64,000 bases of DNA from Orbilia blumenaviensis (GCA_036872755.1 JAVHNS010000005.1:2108001-2172000); one strand, 5' to 3'; shown: positions 30,974-44,572, counted from the first letter of the stretch. The notes: generated by a model from the sequence alone, not told the origin. Numbers and translations: made by a program.

Positions 30974-33788
30974 ATGCCACCGTGGGGAGGTTTGTTCAAT
31001 ACCAGGAAGGATAACGCGAGTGAGCGCTCAATTTCGCCGACGCCAAATTCGAACTCCAAGAGAGATAAGCGAAAGGAGAAGGTATATATAAATCTAAAAA
31101 AACACTCGATGTTATTTTTTGATTTAAAGTCCATAGCTAAGTTCCTATTGAATTTACGAATTATTAGCAAGCCAATTCAGGCCATGGAATGGCGCACCTT
31201 AGAGACTACACGAGCGGTGATGATCCACGAATGTACCGCATCCGTAGTACCGTAGACCCAAGATCGAAGTATGTTGCAACATATACCCAATGCATGTTTA
31301 CTTATTGATAGTTGGTCAATATCTAATATATTTTTGAATTTTATAGTGGCCATTTCATCGACATGCATGGAATGGGCTATGGCTCCCGTCCAGAGCCAGA
31401 GTTTGTCCGCTCCCGCCTTATGAACCAGTTCCAGACTTCACTCAACGCTACTGTTACCGAAAGTATCCGCAAAGCCTGCCTTCACTGGGACGACGAGGTT
31501 TTGAATCTTGAGAACAATTATCACGCTCTCTTGGAAGAGAGGAATGGGCTCAAGAATGAGAATAAGAACCTCTCGAACAGAGTGAAGTCTCTCGAGCAGG
31601 ATGTTAATGCAAAAGTTGCCCTACTGAGAGAGTTCCAATCTGGCCACTTGAAAACTTCAGGTAGCAGAAAGTTGGCACCCTCGAGTAGTGCAATCTCAGA
31701 TGAATACGAAGCCTTGGAGCGCAGTATCAAGAATACAGTATTCGCACGGGTAGCGCGACTAAACATTCGCGACCCCGTCATTGAAGCCCTTTTGCAGCAT
31801 AAGCCTTTCTTGGAGGCAGTGAAGGTCATTATGGTGAACGAAAAAGAAGCTGAAGGAGCCGAGAATCTACCCCGCAATCTCTTGGAGGTAGTAGAAGACC
31901 AAGAAAAGAACGGTCTCTTGAGGTGGATGGTCCAGGGAGTCATTCATGATATCCTATACAAAAGAATTATGAGGATTCAGATGCCGGGTCTGAACCTCGA
32001 GGAGCTAAGAGTAATGGAAAAGATCTACAATGTAATCGCACTGAGTGAGTAGTCATACCTGGCCTCGTAATATCTTGACAGGAGTAAGAAGGGGAATCTA
32101 ATAATCTCACAGGCGAAGAAGGTCAAGGCTTGAAATCTGCGCAAGAATGGAGAGCAGAAACCTACAGGCGCCTTGCATATTGGGCGGAAAACGTCGGTGA
32201 AATCGAGAAGTACCAAGACGTCGCACCAGAGGTCAGCGAGATTGGTGGCGTCTTCGGTGACCTTGTTCTCGCGGCAGAAGTAGGAATCAAGGAAATCCTT
32301 GAGCCCTTCTGTGACGAAACTCCAGAAGGCAAGAATTTTACAGGCTTTATCACAGATATCGTCGATCGAGCTTTCCAATTTAGCATCCTCATCGGATCTC
32401 AGACTTCGAAATATGAGCTCCATAGAGACCTCGAGAAGACAGACGACTTCAAGGCTGTACCAGAGCATCTTGATGACAACTCGAATACTAACAACAACTC
32501 CAATGCGTCGTTATTCTTTGCCGCCCCAGCTTTGGTGAAGACATCAGGTGAAGATGGCGAGTCCTATGACGAATCCGAATTACTAGTTCAAGGCAAGATA
32601 TTCGTCCTATTCGGTTTCGGTGACCCAATTGAAGAAGAGGAGCTTCCCGATGTCCCTGATAAAATTCCAATCAAGATGGCATCCCCAGTCAATGGCGGAG
32701 AAGACGAGATTGGGGCTATCGACGATATATCTAAAGCTGAAGCTCTACAGGGTGGAGCTAAGCCTTTCGATGAGGTATGAAAAAGGTTCAGCTACGATGC
32801 CCATACTGCAATGCTGACAGCATGATATATAGAAAGAAACCGAGCGAAAAGAAGTTAGCGCGGACGCAAATCCGATGTCATCAGGTGCAGACACTCTGCC
32901 AAATGAATCCAATCCAAGTATGACGGAATTTTCTGAGATTATCCCTGAACAGGAACTGATCGTAATATCGACTTGCAAAGACATGACAGAGTCGAGCGAC
33001 CAACCGGCGACGAACGAAGCCAACGACGCCACCGCTATGACGACCTCCAACCCCAGCGGGATCGATATACCCAAGGAGATCCTCAGTACGACGTCCCCGT
33101 CGAGTCCGGAAGCCGAAGGCAGCCACCAAGAAACCTCCACGAAGACGAACCAAGTGGCCTTGGGAGCCGAGCACCCCGAGCCCCAACTTCAAGCTATCCA
33201 GAAGACCCTAAGAGAACCCTTGGAGGTCTCGCCCAGCAGCGAGCACCAATTACCCGAAAGGGAGTCCCAGAGTCTCGAAGCCCGCCTGATAGAAATTCCA
33301 GCCTCCCCAAGCCTCCCCAAGCCTCCATCGATCCCAGAACAGCCCGTCCTACTCCCACAGGCGGTCCCGGTAGCCATCCTCGAACCTCAATGCCCAGCTC
33401 CAGCTCCGGTGGAAACCGAAGCCGTCCTCCCGGTCCAAGCCAGGGAATCGACAACTCTGGCATCGCATATAGCGTCCCTAGTCGGAGCGGCGGAGGGGGA
33501 GGCCCCCCCTCCCCAACCACCAGTCGGAACTCAGCTGGGACCCTCACCCGAACCTTCGATACCGTCAACATCTCACAAGAGCGAGCCAATTTTGCAGAGC
33601 GAGCCAAAGCAACAACTAGAGTCTCAAACCAAATCTCAGCCTTCGAAGAGCAGCAGCGCGAGTTCGCCAACGCTGCAGTCCACGCCGCGCACATTGCCAG
33701 TAGAACTAATCAACTTGAGCAAGAGTTCAGACAACAGCAAGGATACCATGGCAGTCACGATTCAAAGTCAAGAAGGACACAGCGTTGA
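30974..33788 (+). CDS. Hypothetical coiled-coil protein (3' frame uncertain)
   Basis: Exons 30974-31081, 31168-31268, 31347-32044, 32113-32774 and one starting at 32833 join in frame. Introns show GTATAT, GTATGT, GTGAGT and GTATGA donors. The product starts MPPWGGLFNTRK, then HLRDYTSGDDPRMYRIR. A coiled coil (ENNYHALLEERNGLKNENKN and the segment after it) precedes a helical region and an Asn/acidic patch (HLDDNSNTNNNSNA). I do not know the family. The end is ambiguous. Frame 1 stays open to 33801; frame 2 is open from about 32947 to 33788 and encodes a helix-like segment (NISQERANFAERAKATTRVS) with more C-ending codons. Moving to frame 2 would need one more intron, for example a weak GTGCAG donor near 32886 with the acceptor ACAG at about 32953. 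I give the frame-2 stop. Confidence 0.65.
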
Positions 33789-33801
33789 GATTGTTAGTTA
33801 A

Positions 33802-35674
33802 TTGATATTGAGGCAGACGGGTATTTCGTAAATTGTTGTGTTATTAATAAGTGGTTTTGTGTTATATTTTAGCTTTTTGAATAATTTAAATGCTTCTCAA
33901 CATTCAGGCTTGCAAATAATCCTTCATGAACGGATGCGTTGGAGTCGGTCTTGTTGAGGGTTCTTCGCTCACTCATGGATTGACGTCGCGAAATACTGTA
34001 TCTAGTTAGTAGTCAGTTGTCAGTTGTATACACATGTATCAGAGCAAATTCGAAATTGCATGGCAAACGACCACATCTTATTTGCTACCAAGCCTCAAGA
34101 GCTGGTGGCTGCAATTGGCCACTATATCCATTTAATCTGGAAGGTGGTTCAAGAAGGTATATACGCCAGCTGACATTTCTTAGTGCGTGTGCTGTATCAC
34201 GAAACGCAGCAGAGAGCCGATGAACCAGCAGGCAGTAGTAGTTGAACTAGCAGCAGGGATTGTCAGTAGAAGCTGGTGTTTGTTGGAATCTGTAATATAA
34301 AATACCTAATCATTAGAGATCATGTTTGCGCTTATTTTCGAGGCCACCCGACGTCTTGAATCTCGGGCCCGAGTTCCCACTCGTAGTATGACCGCTGTAA
34401 TAATATTACCCATGTTTCTCTTTGAAAACGATGAGAGGTCGATCATAGCTGCCTCATGCCTATATATATTATGAGATGTGTAAACTAGCCTAATTATGCA
34501 GCACCTAGCTACGTACTAGCTTCGGTTCAAGGGTAGTAGCAAGGATCGAGTCGCACAGCGCCAGCGGAAATCCACAAATCCTTCAAATATAAGGCATCTG
34601 TGGCTGTAGAGGCCCGCTGTTCTGTTATAGAACCGGCCGTGATCTGCTTAATAGCTAGCGGACCAACTTGTCTACGTAACGGGAACATTCCTTTGTGTAC
34701 ATGTCTACTTGAATAGGAATTGATTAGTACGTGCGTTGAGGTCGAGAACGTAAGCACTAGTAATACCTATATATGATAATTTTCCTTCAGCTTGGGTTCA
34801 TGTATTGATTTTTGCTGACTATGTTAATATTAATACTCACGATGAATGATTGTCTCGTAGAATAGCACAGCTAATAGATTGCGCCGTAGAATGTTTCTAG
34901 AATTGCGATCACAGGCAACGAATATTATGCCTTGACCAGACCGATGCTTGATATGGTATTTCCTTCGTATGATGACCCAACTGTGCCCCTACAAGCATTT
35001 ATCACTGTTTGACAAAAGCCCCGAACCCCTAGCTTAATGCATCCAAAATTCCGAGGATGCCGTGGGACCCACAAAGACAGAACCTTAAAGGATACCGGAA
35101 AACTCGCTTGCCAAGCATAAATCCGCGATCACTCTGCCAAGCAGCTAGCTCGACGAGATCGCGAATTAATGATTGATGCCCCTTTCTTTCTCTTCGTCGG
35201 CAGGGCCCCAAGCTGGCAGTGTGGGAAGCTGACCTCTATATACGGGTGATTATATTTACAACGCTTGTTGTATTTCTTTGAATCCTGGGGGTCTGGAGTA
35301 AGGCTTCGTCGCGATTACCGTACGTGTTGGTGCTGTACCATGGGTCGACGGCATGGATGAACGGTTTCCTAGAATTGGTGGCGTCGTTTGTGTGAAGCTC
35401 CTGATATTAGCGTTGCACAGTTGGGATAAAAGGAAAGATGTGTCCGCGTCCTCGAAAATTTAAACAGAGAAATGCTAAACTATCCTATACACTCCCTTAA
35501 ATTTTGAGATACACTGCCTCTCTTTTTTATTCTTTCGTTTCATGGGTATGGTGGGGGTTTTAAATTTTGAGGGTCATTTCAAGATAATCGTTCATTTTAA
35601 CCTCGAAGTTAGCGGAAATTAAGTACATGGCACACCTACGATATATAAAGTGTACTGCATAGAGACATATAGAT
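33802..35674. other. Intergenic region, 1.9 kb
   Basis: No gene is supported. A TATATAAA element at about 35642-35649 lies roughly 25 bp before the ATG of the acyltransferase gene, close for a TATA box. Elsewhere the sequence is AT-rich without repeats I can recognise. Confidence 0.45.
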
Positions 35675-37367
35675 ATGACAACGTCTGAAAGTTCTTCCAT
35701 GGCTCGATTAGAGATCGCAGCACGACGCTATTCACAGGAGACACTGCTAGGTTCAGATAACGACTTAGATGCACAACTCACTGAAAAGCTGTCCGTCGTG
35801 TCATCAGCCCCTAGTGCACTACAGTGGACTGAGGTTACATACCGCGAAGCTAGGAAGCACATCGGGATCCCCCGCTTCTCAACATTGTTAAAATTGTCAA
35901 AAAACGCCCTCTACTTTCTGATACCGAGTTACTTGGCGTCAAATACGAGTTTTGAGTTTAAGGAATACAAACCCGGGTCAACAGAATGGCTGGATGGGCT
36001 TCGAGGGATTGCGGCATTCTTCGTCTTTGTGTACCACCACGTAGTCGCGTACACAGGTCAGGAACATGATTATGCGTGGGATCCACAGAGACATCCGCAC
36101 TGGGTCCATTTACCAATTCTGCGATTGTTCTATTCCGGGACACCGATGGTTAAGATTTTCTTCGTCATCTCGGGGTTTGCCTTGACGTACAAGCCCGTCA
36201 AGTTGATGAGGAGGCCCGGGTCTCAGGGAAAATTGATAAAAACACTCGCTAGCTCGGTTTTCAGAAGGTATCAAAGGTTGTTCTTGCCCTGCGCTGCGGT
36301 ATTCTTGATGATACATTGTTGGAGGATATGGGGCGCTTTCGATTGGTTTGAGGCAAAATATCTAGAGAATGCTAAGATATTACCTGGAGATATCGAAAAA
36401 TATCCATTGAAATCGCCAGACGGGTTCCTTGGGCAGATGGGGATCATGCTTGCTGAGTTCTGGCTTTTCGCGATCGGGAACCCGATTCTGGATCAGGAAT
36501 ATGACTTTGATACCGACGTGAGTTTACATCTGTGCCAAAAGAAACAACTGGTAGAGCTAAGATGCTAATAAAACCTGGTAGAAACATATGTGGACTATTC
36601 CTACGGAGTATATTCAATCAATGGCTCTGTTTCTTCTGGTTGCCATGGTCGCTCATCTTCGCCGTGGCTTTCGAGTATACTTTGTCCTTCCAGCCTGCTA
36701 CCTGTTTTGGACCTACTACCAGGAATATGACCATTCTCTCTTCATCTTTGGGTTCTTTTGCGCCGAAGTGCACGCCGCTATGGAAGTATCAGCGCTTCTT
36801 CCCAGTTCCAGTCACGACGGCGCAGGAAAAAAGGAACGCTCATTCAAGATTCTCAAAACGATATTCTTTTCGTTTGTGTCCTTCGTTGGGTTATGGCTCC
36901 TGTCGTTTCCTACTCGAGATGGCGATAACACTTGGGGTTATATAACTTTGTGCAAGATTATGAATCCCAACGGGTATTACACGAAACGTGTCGCCTACCA
37001 TTCACTCGGAGCCTCGATTCTTGTCTGGTCACTGCTTTACCTTCCACGTCTACAACGATATCTCACACTTCCACTGTTCCAGTACCTTGGCCGAATATCT
37101 TTCAGTCTGTATCTTATACATGGGGCTGTCATTAGGACACTGGGCCATCGACTGGTCCTTGAAGCGTGGAGTCACTACGAGCCGGATGCTTATGGCAGTC
37201 GAATGTTTATTGTTGTAATAGCGTTCCTATTCGCAGTTTTTCCTGTCGTTATGTGGTTGAGTGATATCTTTTGGAGATCGGTAGAGGCTCCCTGTGCTAG
37301 TTTTGTGAGATGGTCGGAGCAGATAGTGGTGTCTAAGGAGGAAGTAATGAAAGAGCAGAGTGAGTAG
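35675..37367 (+). CDS. Acyltransferase 3 family membrane protein
   Basis: Two exons, 35675-36517 and 36582-37367, give 542 codons plus stop; the intron has donor GTGAGT and acceptor GTAG. The hallmark opening of the acyltransferase-3 (OafA/NodX-like) domain is present: LDGLRGIAAFFVFVYHH at residues about 108-124, with the catalytic-type histidines in VYHH. FFVISGFALTYKP follows, then about ten hydrophobic helices. The C-terminal half keeps LGRISFSLYLIHG. Such enzymes transfer acyl groups to sugars or other acceptors on a membrane. The acceptor is unknown. In fungi they are common both as stand-alone genes and in secondary-metabolite clusters; no other biosynthetic gene sits beside it here. 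Confidence 0.92.
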
Positions 37368-38930
37368 ATTAATACGGCACATAATAGAGTTACTAGGGTG
37401 TTTTTGGTGAGGCTGGTTTACGAGACCAGGTGGTTTTGTATATATAGATAGATATATATCCGGTTTTTACCTATAATTGACAGAATGTGATAGACCAACT
37501 CTAGAAAAGCGATCGTTTTCCTTCTATGAGGTCCTTTTCATGAATTCAGGTACTGTAATTTGGACGTTTAAAATTGGGTACCCATTAGTCCAATGACACT
37601 GGCTATGTAATACTTCGGCAATCTGTAACCTTTGGAAATAGAAAAAAATATCCCCGCTTGGGCCTTAGTTTAACTCTCTATCACAAGGGAGGCCTGTGTG
37701 GCTGAATTTCCTTAATATGTTCTGAGTATATGCAATGGGGAGACGGGCATACACCGTTGCCACGAAACTCTTAGGATATATTCCGATTCAATTTGCGATA
37801 TAGTTTTACTACTAAAGATTTAGTTACCGATACAACCGATACTCTTTAGTTAACAATAGACTGAAATTAAACAAGTGGCCATGGAATGCAGCTCTAGGCT
37901 AGTCGACTAGCCAGGAGGAAAACGGCGGGATCCAGTCCAGGGGTCTATAAGATCTGCGCTTACCCCATGCAGCGTCATGTTCCACAAGGGCGATAGCACG
38001 AGAGCTGGTTAGATATAACTTGTGCGACCAATATCAATACACAATATAACCAGATGAAGACGATTTTATTCCAATTCTGTTTTAAGATGGTGTCGTTGGG
38101 TTTAAGTGGAGAACTGCGGGTGGAGAAATGCGTTGTGGGCGCGGAATGCAACAAAATGTGACAGGCTGTCGTGAACTGGAAAAGGATCCTGATGATGTGA
38201 AAGGAACGGCCGAAGCCACAGCTGGTTGACAGCAGCAGCAGCATCTGCATCTGCATCGAACCCCAAACCAACCACCTCTAGATGGGAAAATAGTTCATCC
38301 GATGGCATCAAACATATCTCCCTCCTGCTCACCCCGCCGGTATCATTCTGTATGTGCTATATATAAGTAAAACAACCCTTCAAGTGAGGTCCTCAGCTGA
38401 CTGTGCGTAGGCCAAGCCTTTCACAATGAATGTCCCTGGTCATCCGCCAAATGTCCGACGGCCGATTCTGTGCGAGCAAAGCAAACAAGCCCTGTGATCT
38501 CAGCGCTGGCACTTTCCATCCTCAGCCTCCTTCTTTCTTTTTCTCGGTCTGACTCTCTTTCAAAGCATCTACACTTCGTGGATTCGACTTCATTCTATCG
38601 TCTTTCCTGCTACCCAACCAGCGTAATCGATCGATCCCCGTCGCCGTCGCCGTTGCCGTTGCGGAACCAGACTTGCTCAGACTTGTACTTTCCTTAAAAG
38701 GCCTGGCTGGGTTTCCCCAAAACCCTGAATTGCAAACCTCCCATTGGGCCGTTCCATCGTCGTAAATACAACCTTCACCGGCCATCGCGATCGAATTGTC
38801 TTCCATGAACTTGCGATAACACCGGTTCTCTGCAAATTAACGAAAGGCCATTGATAGGAGATAATCCTCACCGCAGTAGGACGACCGTCTGTCGCCCTTC
38901 CCAACCGATAATCCCATCAGAGTCACAACC
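37368..38930. other. Intergenic region and AVT3 promoter
   Basis: A short imperfect GCA/GCATCT repeat lies at about 38226-38256 and an imperfect CGTCGC/CGTTGC repeat at about 38638-38665. No gene is supported. Confidence 0.45.
38515..38590 (+). promoter_or_regulatory. Pyrimidine-rich tract upstream of AVT3
   Basis: A CT-rich stretch (CCTCCTTCTTTCTTTTTCTC and flanks) lies about 350-410 bp before the AVT3 start. Such tracts mark many filamentous-fungal promoters near transcription start points; here that is an inference from composition only. Confidence 0.35.
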
Positions 38931-41374
38931 ATGGCATCCCCTTCACGGAGCATCCCCCAACGGCCACGCCGGGGGTCCGGTGCATCATCCTCAGCAAACG
39001 GCACACCCTCAAGTTTCGCTCGATATGCTTCCACACAACGTCTCGGCAGTCCTATCCGGGGCAGCAATCTCAATATTGTTCAAATGGGCGGTGGACCTCA
39101 GCCGAACGGTGATGGTACTTCGATGAGCTATCTTTCACAAGCCCTTAACGGTCCTGGTGCTGGCACTCCACCACGCTTTGGCACTCCTTCTAGACTGGCG
39201 GCGGAGACTCCACCACGAAGCCGTACCGGTTCGCCACCCGTCGAATCTTCACATCCAGCCAGTGTATCCGAATCCGTCGATAACCGAAATGGTCTCGAAA
39301 ACCCCGAAGTTGTTCGGCGGCATCTCGTTCGCGAGGCCGTTTACGACGGTGACCTCGGTCCTCCCCGTGGAACACTTGGTGGTGCCGGTTTGGATGACGA
39401 TAGCAACACGGACGAAGAATTTTCATCGCTGCAACTACAGGGTGGTGACATCACGCGCCAGATCTACCAATGGGACGCACAGCAACGAGATCAAGCCCGA
39501 AAATTACGGTCGAAGAGTTTTGTGCTCCCACGGCCAGATCCACCCGATGAGGCGACCGATATTTCGAACATCAAGGTTCCTGGCGGTTTCAGGAGGAACT
39601 TTCTCAGGAGGACACAAGGACCCAGCCCCGGGCCGGATGGAAGGGTAGGAACTGGTCAACCAGAGTTGTTGACGTCAAACTTCATTGAGTTTCTCAGTAT
39701 TTATGGACATTTCGCTGGTGAAGAGCTTGAGGAGGAGGAATACGATCCTGGTGCATTAACTCAGGAAGACGAAGAGGGGGCGCCTGCTGATGAGAGAACT
39801 AGCCTGCTACCAAGAGATAGAGGTGGTAAGAAGCCGACTAAGAGTGAAATAGCCCAAGGAAAGGGCAGCGTTAAGAGCGCAGTCCTGTTACTGCTGAAGA
39901 GCTTTGTTGGAACTGGGGTCTTATTCTTACCAAAAGCGTATGTAAAACACACCCTTAAACGTATAAAATTTACATCCAGCTACTGATGTCGGAACAGGTT
40001 CAAAAACGGTGGCATGCTATTTTGCATCCTGCTACTTCTTGCAGTCGCTGGAATCTCATATTGGTGCTTCGTCCTATTGGTCAGAACGAGGATGGCTGTT
40101 AATGGAAGTTTCGGTGATATCGGTGGAGTGCTATACGGAAAATACATGCGTATAGCCATCCTAAGCTCTATCGTCATATCCCAGATTGGTTTCGCCAGTG
40201 CATATATCGGTAAGTCTTGGATAGCACGTTGTCCTCAATCTCATTACTAACCAATCGATTGTCAGTTTTCGTATCGGAAAACCTGCAAGCCTTTATCCGT
40301 AAGTCGCCTGCCTATTTCACGATAGTTGACAATAACTAATGATTCTCATAGTCGCCGTCTCTAATTGCAAGACGAAGATTGAAATATACTGGCTTATTTT
40401 GATGCAAATGATCGTCTTCTTACCATTTTCCATGATCCGTGATATTTCCAAACTGGGTGGGACTGCTCTTGTCGCCGATGCCTTCATCCTCCTGGGCCTC
40501 ATCTACCTTTACTACTATGACCTATGGGAAATCGCCAGCAAAGGTGTTGCGGATATTGTCCATTTCAACTCGCAAGATTGGACGCTATTCATCGGAACGG
40601 CAATCTTTACCTTCGAGGGTATCGGATTAATTATCCCCATCCAAGAGTCGATGAAAAAGCCTGAGAAGTTTCCAAAGGTTCTTGGAGGTGTTATGATTCT
40701 CATCACTGCCGTTTTCGTCAGCGCTGGTGCGTTAGGATATGCTGCCTGGGGTAGCAAGACAAAAACCGTTGTTCTCCTAAATTTGCCGCAAGACGACAAG
40801 TTTGTCAATGGGTAAGTTGATATTGTGGTTGATCCCCTGCCATGCGACTTGTCTGACTTGGAAATTCTAGTGTCCAATTCCTGTATTCTCTGGCCATCCT
40901 TTTGTCCACGCCTTTACAGCTTTTCCCGGCCATCCGTATCATGGAAAACGGCCTTTTCTCCAAGTCCGGGAAATACAGTAACAAGGTCAAATGGGAGAAG
41001 AACATTTTCCGATTTATCACGGTCATGGTGACTGCACTCATCGCCTGGGGAGGAGCGGATGATTTGGATAAGTTCGTCGCTTTGATCGGAAGTTTTGCAT
41101 GCATCCCCTTGGTTTACATGTATCCGGTAAGTTTTCTAACCCATAGCAAGACGGCTTCGAATTCTTTATGATAAATGTCTAACTTTTGTTATGCCTAAAA
41201 CAGCCCATGCTGCATTTCAAAGCAGTCGCAAGAACAACGATCTCTAAAGTAGGAGATGTAATTTTGGGAATATTTGGAGCGGGTGTCATGATTTACACGA
41301 CCCAACAGACCATTAGAAGCTGGTATGATGGGTCCGGAAAGCCACCTTCTGAGGGTTTCTGCACTCCAACATAG
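38931..41374 (+). CDS. AVT3: Vacuolar amino acid transporter, AAAP family (AVT3/AVT4 type)
   Basis: Six exons (38931-39937, 39998-40209, 40266-40298, 40352-40811, 40871-41126, 41204-41374) give 712 codons plus stop. Exon 3 is only 33 nt. The N-terminal about 300 residues are hydrophilic, Ser/Pro- and acidic-rich, as in yeast Avt3/Avt4. The transport domain starts at KSAVLLLLKSFVGTGVLFLPKA and has about eleven membrane helices, including FEGIGLIIPIQESMKKPEKFP, the conserved central motif of the family. Known members export neutral amino acids from the vacuole lumen. The length matches the family. The start ATG lies in an ACAACC context, and the region upstream is CT-rich. Confidence 0.94.
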
Positions 41375-42307
41375 CATGGGTCTTATTTTCGAGGAATAAA
41401 GAACTTGAAAGAACTTAAGAGTTGTATACAACTTGTACCACGCGGTATAGATGAAGATACACATGGCATAGGTGCCCGAGAAAAGGTATCAAGACATAGA
41501 TGCTTGGTTTTAAGAAGTATTTAGCGAAGGAATATTAACATTTAACGTTACGGTCTGTTTTTTTTCTTTGTTTTTTTGTTTTTCCTTTTCCTTTTTCATT
41601 GGTTCAACTTGTCTATCCTTCTCCTTATTCATGTTTATGTTTTCACACAGTTCAGATGGGTTTCGATATTTGAAGTTCTTGCATCATTTTCATTGCTACT
41701 CTTTCATCACAAATTTGGCTGAATTGGATTTTCGCGTCGGTTTCTATTCAGATTTTAGGCGGTATTTACGAGATGCTGATGTGATTATCTCACCACTTTT
41801 CGGTTATCGGGGAGTCGGGGTTTCTCAAGGGAAAAGGTTGATACCTTACACAAGATGGTAGTCATGTATTTACCTATTAGTTAGATGTTCGATACGCCTG
41901 CATGGCGACAGATTGGCCTCGAGGCTACCCTCATGGTAGAAATAGATGCAGATATGCTTTGTTATATATGAATTTATGTTCCCTATCAATTTTGTTATCT
42001 ACCCCCTGGTTGTAATTAACCCATGGAATTTACAATAACTGAAGTTGTTCCACTATTATCCCAGGCAAAACAAAGCCCCGAATCTGTCCAAGGTTATTTA
42101 ATAAGAAGCGCCATTCTGTTAAAACCTCGTTATTATCTCGGTCTTCTGACAGAGTTTTATCATGGAGTGCAGGGAAATATCCATGGGTATACCGTGGGTC
42201 GACCAATTGAGGCACTTCGAAGCCGGCATTATAAAGGTTCGTATAAACAGTAAATTTAAACCCGCCTCGAAGGACTATTTATAATTGATATGGACTGAAG
42301 ACCAGGC
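41375..42307. other. Intergenic region between convergent genes
   Basis: T-rich sequence at about 41555-41600 is probably 3' flank of AVT3. A 76-codon plus-strand frame at 42023-42253 has reasonable composition but no partner exon, domain or signal peptide; I do not call it. Confidence 0.4.
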
Positions 42308-43456
42308 CTATTCAGCCGACGGCGGCAGTCCCATCAGTACCGAGTAATCCGGATTCTTAGGATCTACTTCTCCCCAGATAAATTCGCTTTTAGATTCCTC
42401 CATCCAAGGTACAAGAGCCTTCCTCAGAGTTCTCAATTTGATACGCAGGCTCCAAAATAACATCATATAATCAGCGATGAACTTCCGCAAATGCTCATGA
42501 TCGCGCTTCAAAGCAACCCAAAATGGCGCCGTGGTTACAAACTCTTCGGTTAGTAGATTGTAACCTGAGTCGATACCGAACCAGTCTCTATCGCTAATGA
42601 AGAGGTCTATAGCATTTGCTATACTATCAAACCCTACTTCAAGTACTATGAGATCCGCAGTGGTAAAGGTAAAGCGCTCTTCATGTCCAGGTGGCATTCT
42701 GATCCCACGGGCATTGATAAGGTACGCTACCAGGGACTGGACTTTGTAGATTTTAATAGGACCCGCTGGTCTAGACACTGCGATATACTCAATAAAGTCA
42801 TATATTATATCCCATATCCTCACGACTTCTGCCTTATGTGGCCTAGGCCCGCCGTACGAGTAATAAAACTTAGGCGGTATCTCAGTAGTCCAAAACGGTA
42901 TCCTTCGGATCTCGTCGAGGTATTTGTTTGCGATCGCAATGCGGTCCTCGAAGTACTCTGGAGCGATTTGGGAAAGCGCTGCGATGCTGTCCCGGTCGAA
43001 ACCGTAATATTCTAGTTTTTCGTCGTCGGCCCAAAGGTTTGGGTCCCGAAGGTCGTCGATGAGGCCCTTGACGTGGCCGTATACCCCTGCTATTGCCCAA
43101 CTTAAGGGCATTTCATTTTCACCGTCAGGGAGATGGCGGTCTGGGAACCCTAGAGGTCTGGTTTTGGTAACCCATCTTATGAGGCTGGTAAGGTTATAAG
43201 AGATCTGCATAATGTTGTCAGGGTTGAGTTCGTAAATATCTGAGAGTAGTGTGGCTCTTCCTGCAGCAAGAAGCTCTGCTGATATCCTATATAAAGTATT
43301 TAAAGATGATTAATATCCGAATATGCTAGGATGACCATATCAAAGGCTTGCAGAGAAGCATTTTTGATTAACATTGGCATACCCCGTGAAGATAGTGAGG
43401 GAAAAGAGCACGAAGGCGAAGTACCCGGCTCCCGAGCCGGGCGTCCAACACTTCAT
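42308..43456 (-). CDS. Predicted secreted protein, orphan (secreted block member 1)
   Basis: Two exons on the minus strand, 43456-43383 and 43286-42308, give 350 codons plus stop; the intron (donor GTATGC, acceptor ATAG) is in phase 2. Exon 1 encodes a signal peptide: a short polar start (MKCWTPGSGAG), then YFAFVLFSLTIFTG, with probable cleavage after ISA just past the intron. The mature part is mostly helical, with several Trp/Tyr-rich segments (FWTTEIPPKFYYSYGG, RIWDIIYDFIEYI) and few cysteines. I recognise no domain. The long continuous frame alone would give a start at an internal ATG; the spliced exon 1 supplies the missing signal peptide. It is an effector-like or extracellular protein by inference only. 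Confidence 0.7.
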
Positions 43457-44572
43457 GATCTTGTATGTGCAGTGCAGCCTTTTAAATATTCGTCAATCCA
43501 TATCATGTTTTACTTTTTAAATTTGGTAATCTGAGCTTGCAGCCTAGGGTATAGAATTTGCATGCTGCCCGACCCCGTGCACTACACGAACCGGATCATG
43601 ATGCCGTGTGTCGAACGTGGCGTTGGATTTCTGCGGGCAAAATTAACTGGCTCTATATCTCTAATATCCAGACAAACTTACTCGCGTTCCAACTGAACCG
43701 TCGTAATGAGACATCAAAGAATGCACAAATATGTAACATATGGTTGGGGGTGTCCTGGTTGCCTAGGCGTAAGTATATTCTATAATACTAAACAGAATGC
43801 CTGTAATGATAAATGGAAACTTTATTTATATCCCCTTTGAGAATGGTAGACATATGTACATGGTCACTTGACCTCATTTCCCCGGTCTGTAGATAACCAG
43901 ATGCGCTGGTGTCTACCCACCAACTTCGACTTCCAGACGACGGGTACAGGTAGGTACCTACCTAAAAGATTTTATCTCCAATTAATATACGCCACCCAGG
44001 TCATCTTTCAAATTTTCAGCAAAACGTTGCCGTGAGGTGATAAGGTGGCCATTGATCAATTGACTTACTGGAAGATTGTGAATGCAACAACAACGGAAAT
44101 CGGGAGTACATGCATTGCTTACGCTGGTCACAGTAATTTGTATCCTTAGGCCCCGTATAACAGTACAAACATATCTGATTTCGTGATGAGATCCACGATG
44201 TTATCAGGAAAAGTAGCTAGTGGCTAGGGGAGCCGAGCCAAGCATCATCTGAACTAGCCCATCTCCAATACCTCCACTAGGTGCCTCTAGGTGTTGCTGT
44301 TTCCCTTATTTGCAAGCAGGCCTAGGCTGATATTATTTACTCAAATCTAGCCATAATTCTCAATCACGGGGAAAGTTAAAATTGTTTAAGCTTGCTTGAG
44401 TTTGTGAAACTCATTGCTCGATAGATGAAGATGTCTATATCAATAGAAATAACAGTGTGGTACTAGTTCATTTTGAACAAGAAGTATACTCGGGAAAGTC
44501 TAGAGAGTGTAAGTACTCCAAATATTGCTCCAGGTACCTAGGTACGTATATATACATATAAAGCATGTCCTT
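43457..44572. other. Intergenic region
   Basis: The 1.1 kb is AT-rich with no supported gene. It carries the promoter of secreted block member 1 and the 3' flank of member 2. Confidence 0.45.

Noticed and set aside
33194..33694. 166-codon minus-strand open frame
   Set aside because: It is antisense to the GC-rich end of the coiled-coil gene; two sense frames are open there as well, and its Gly/Pro/Arg-rich sequence looks like a mirror of Pro/Ser-rich coding sequence.
42023..42253. 76-codon plus-strand frame with ordinary composition
   Set aside because: It has no domain, no signal peptide and no adjoining exon that I could splice; it lies in the tail-to-tail gap of two genes.
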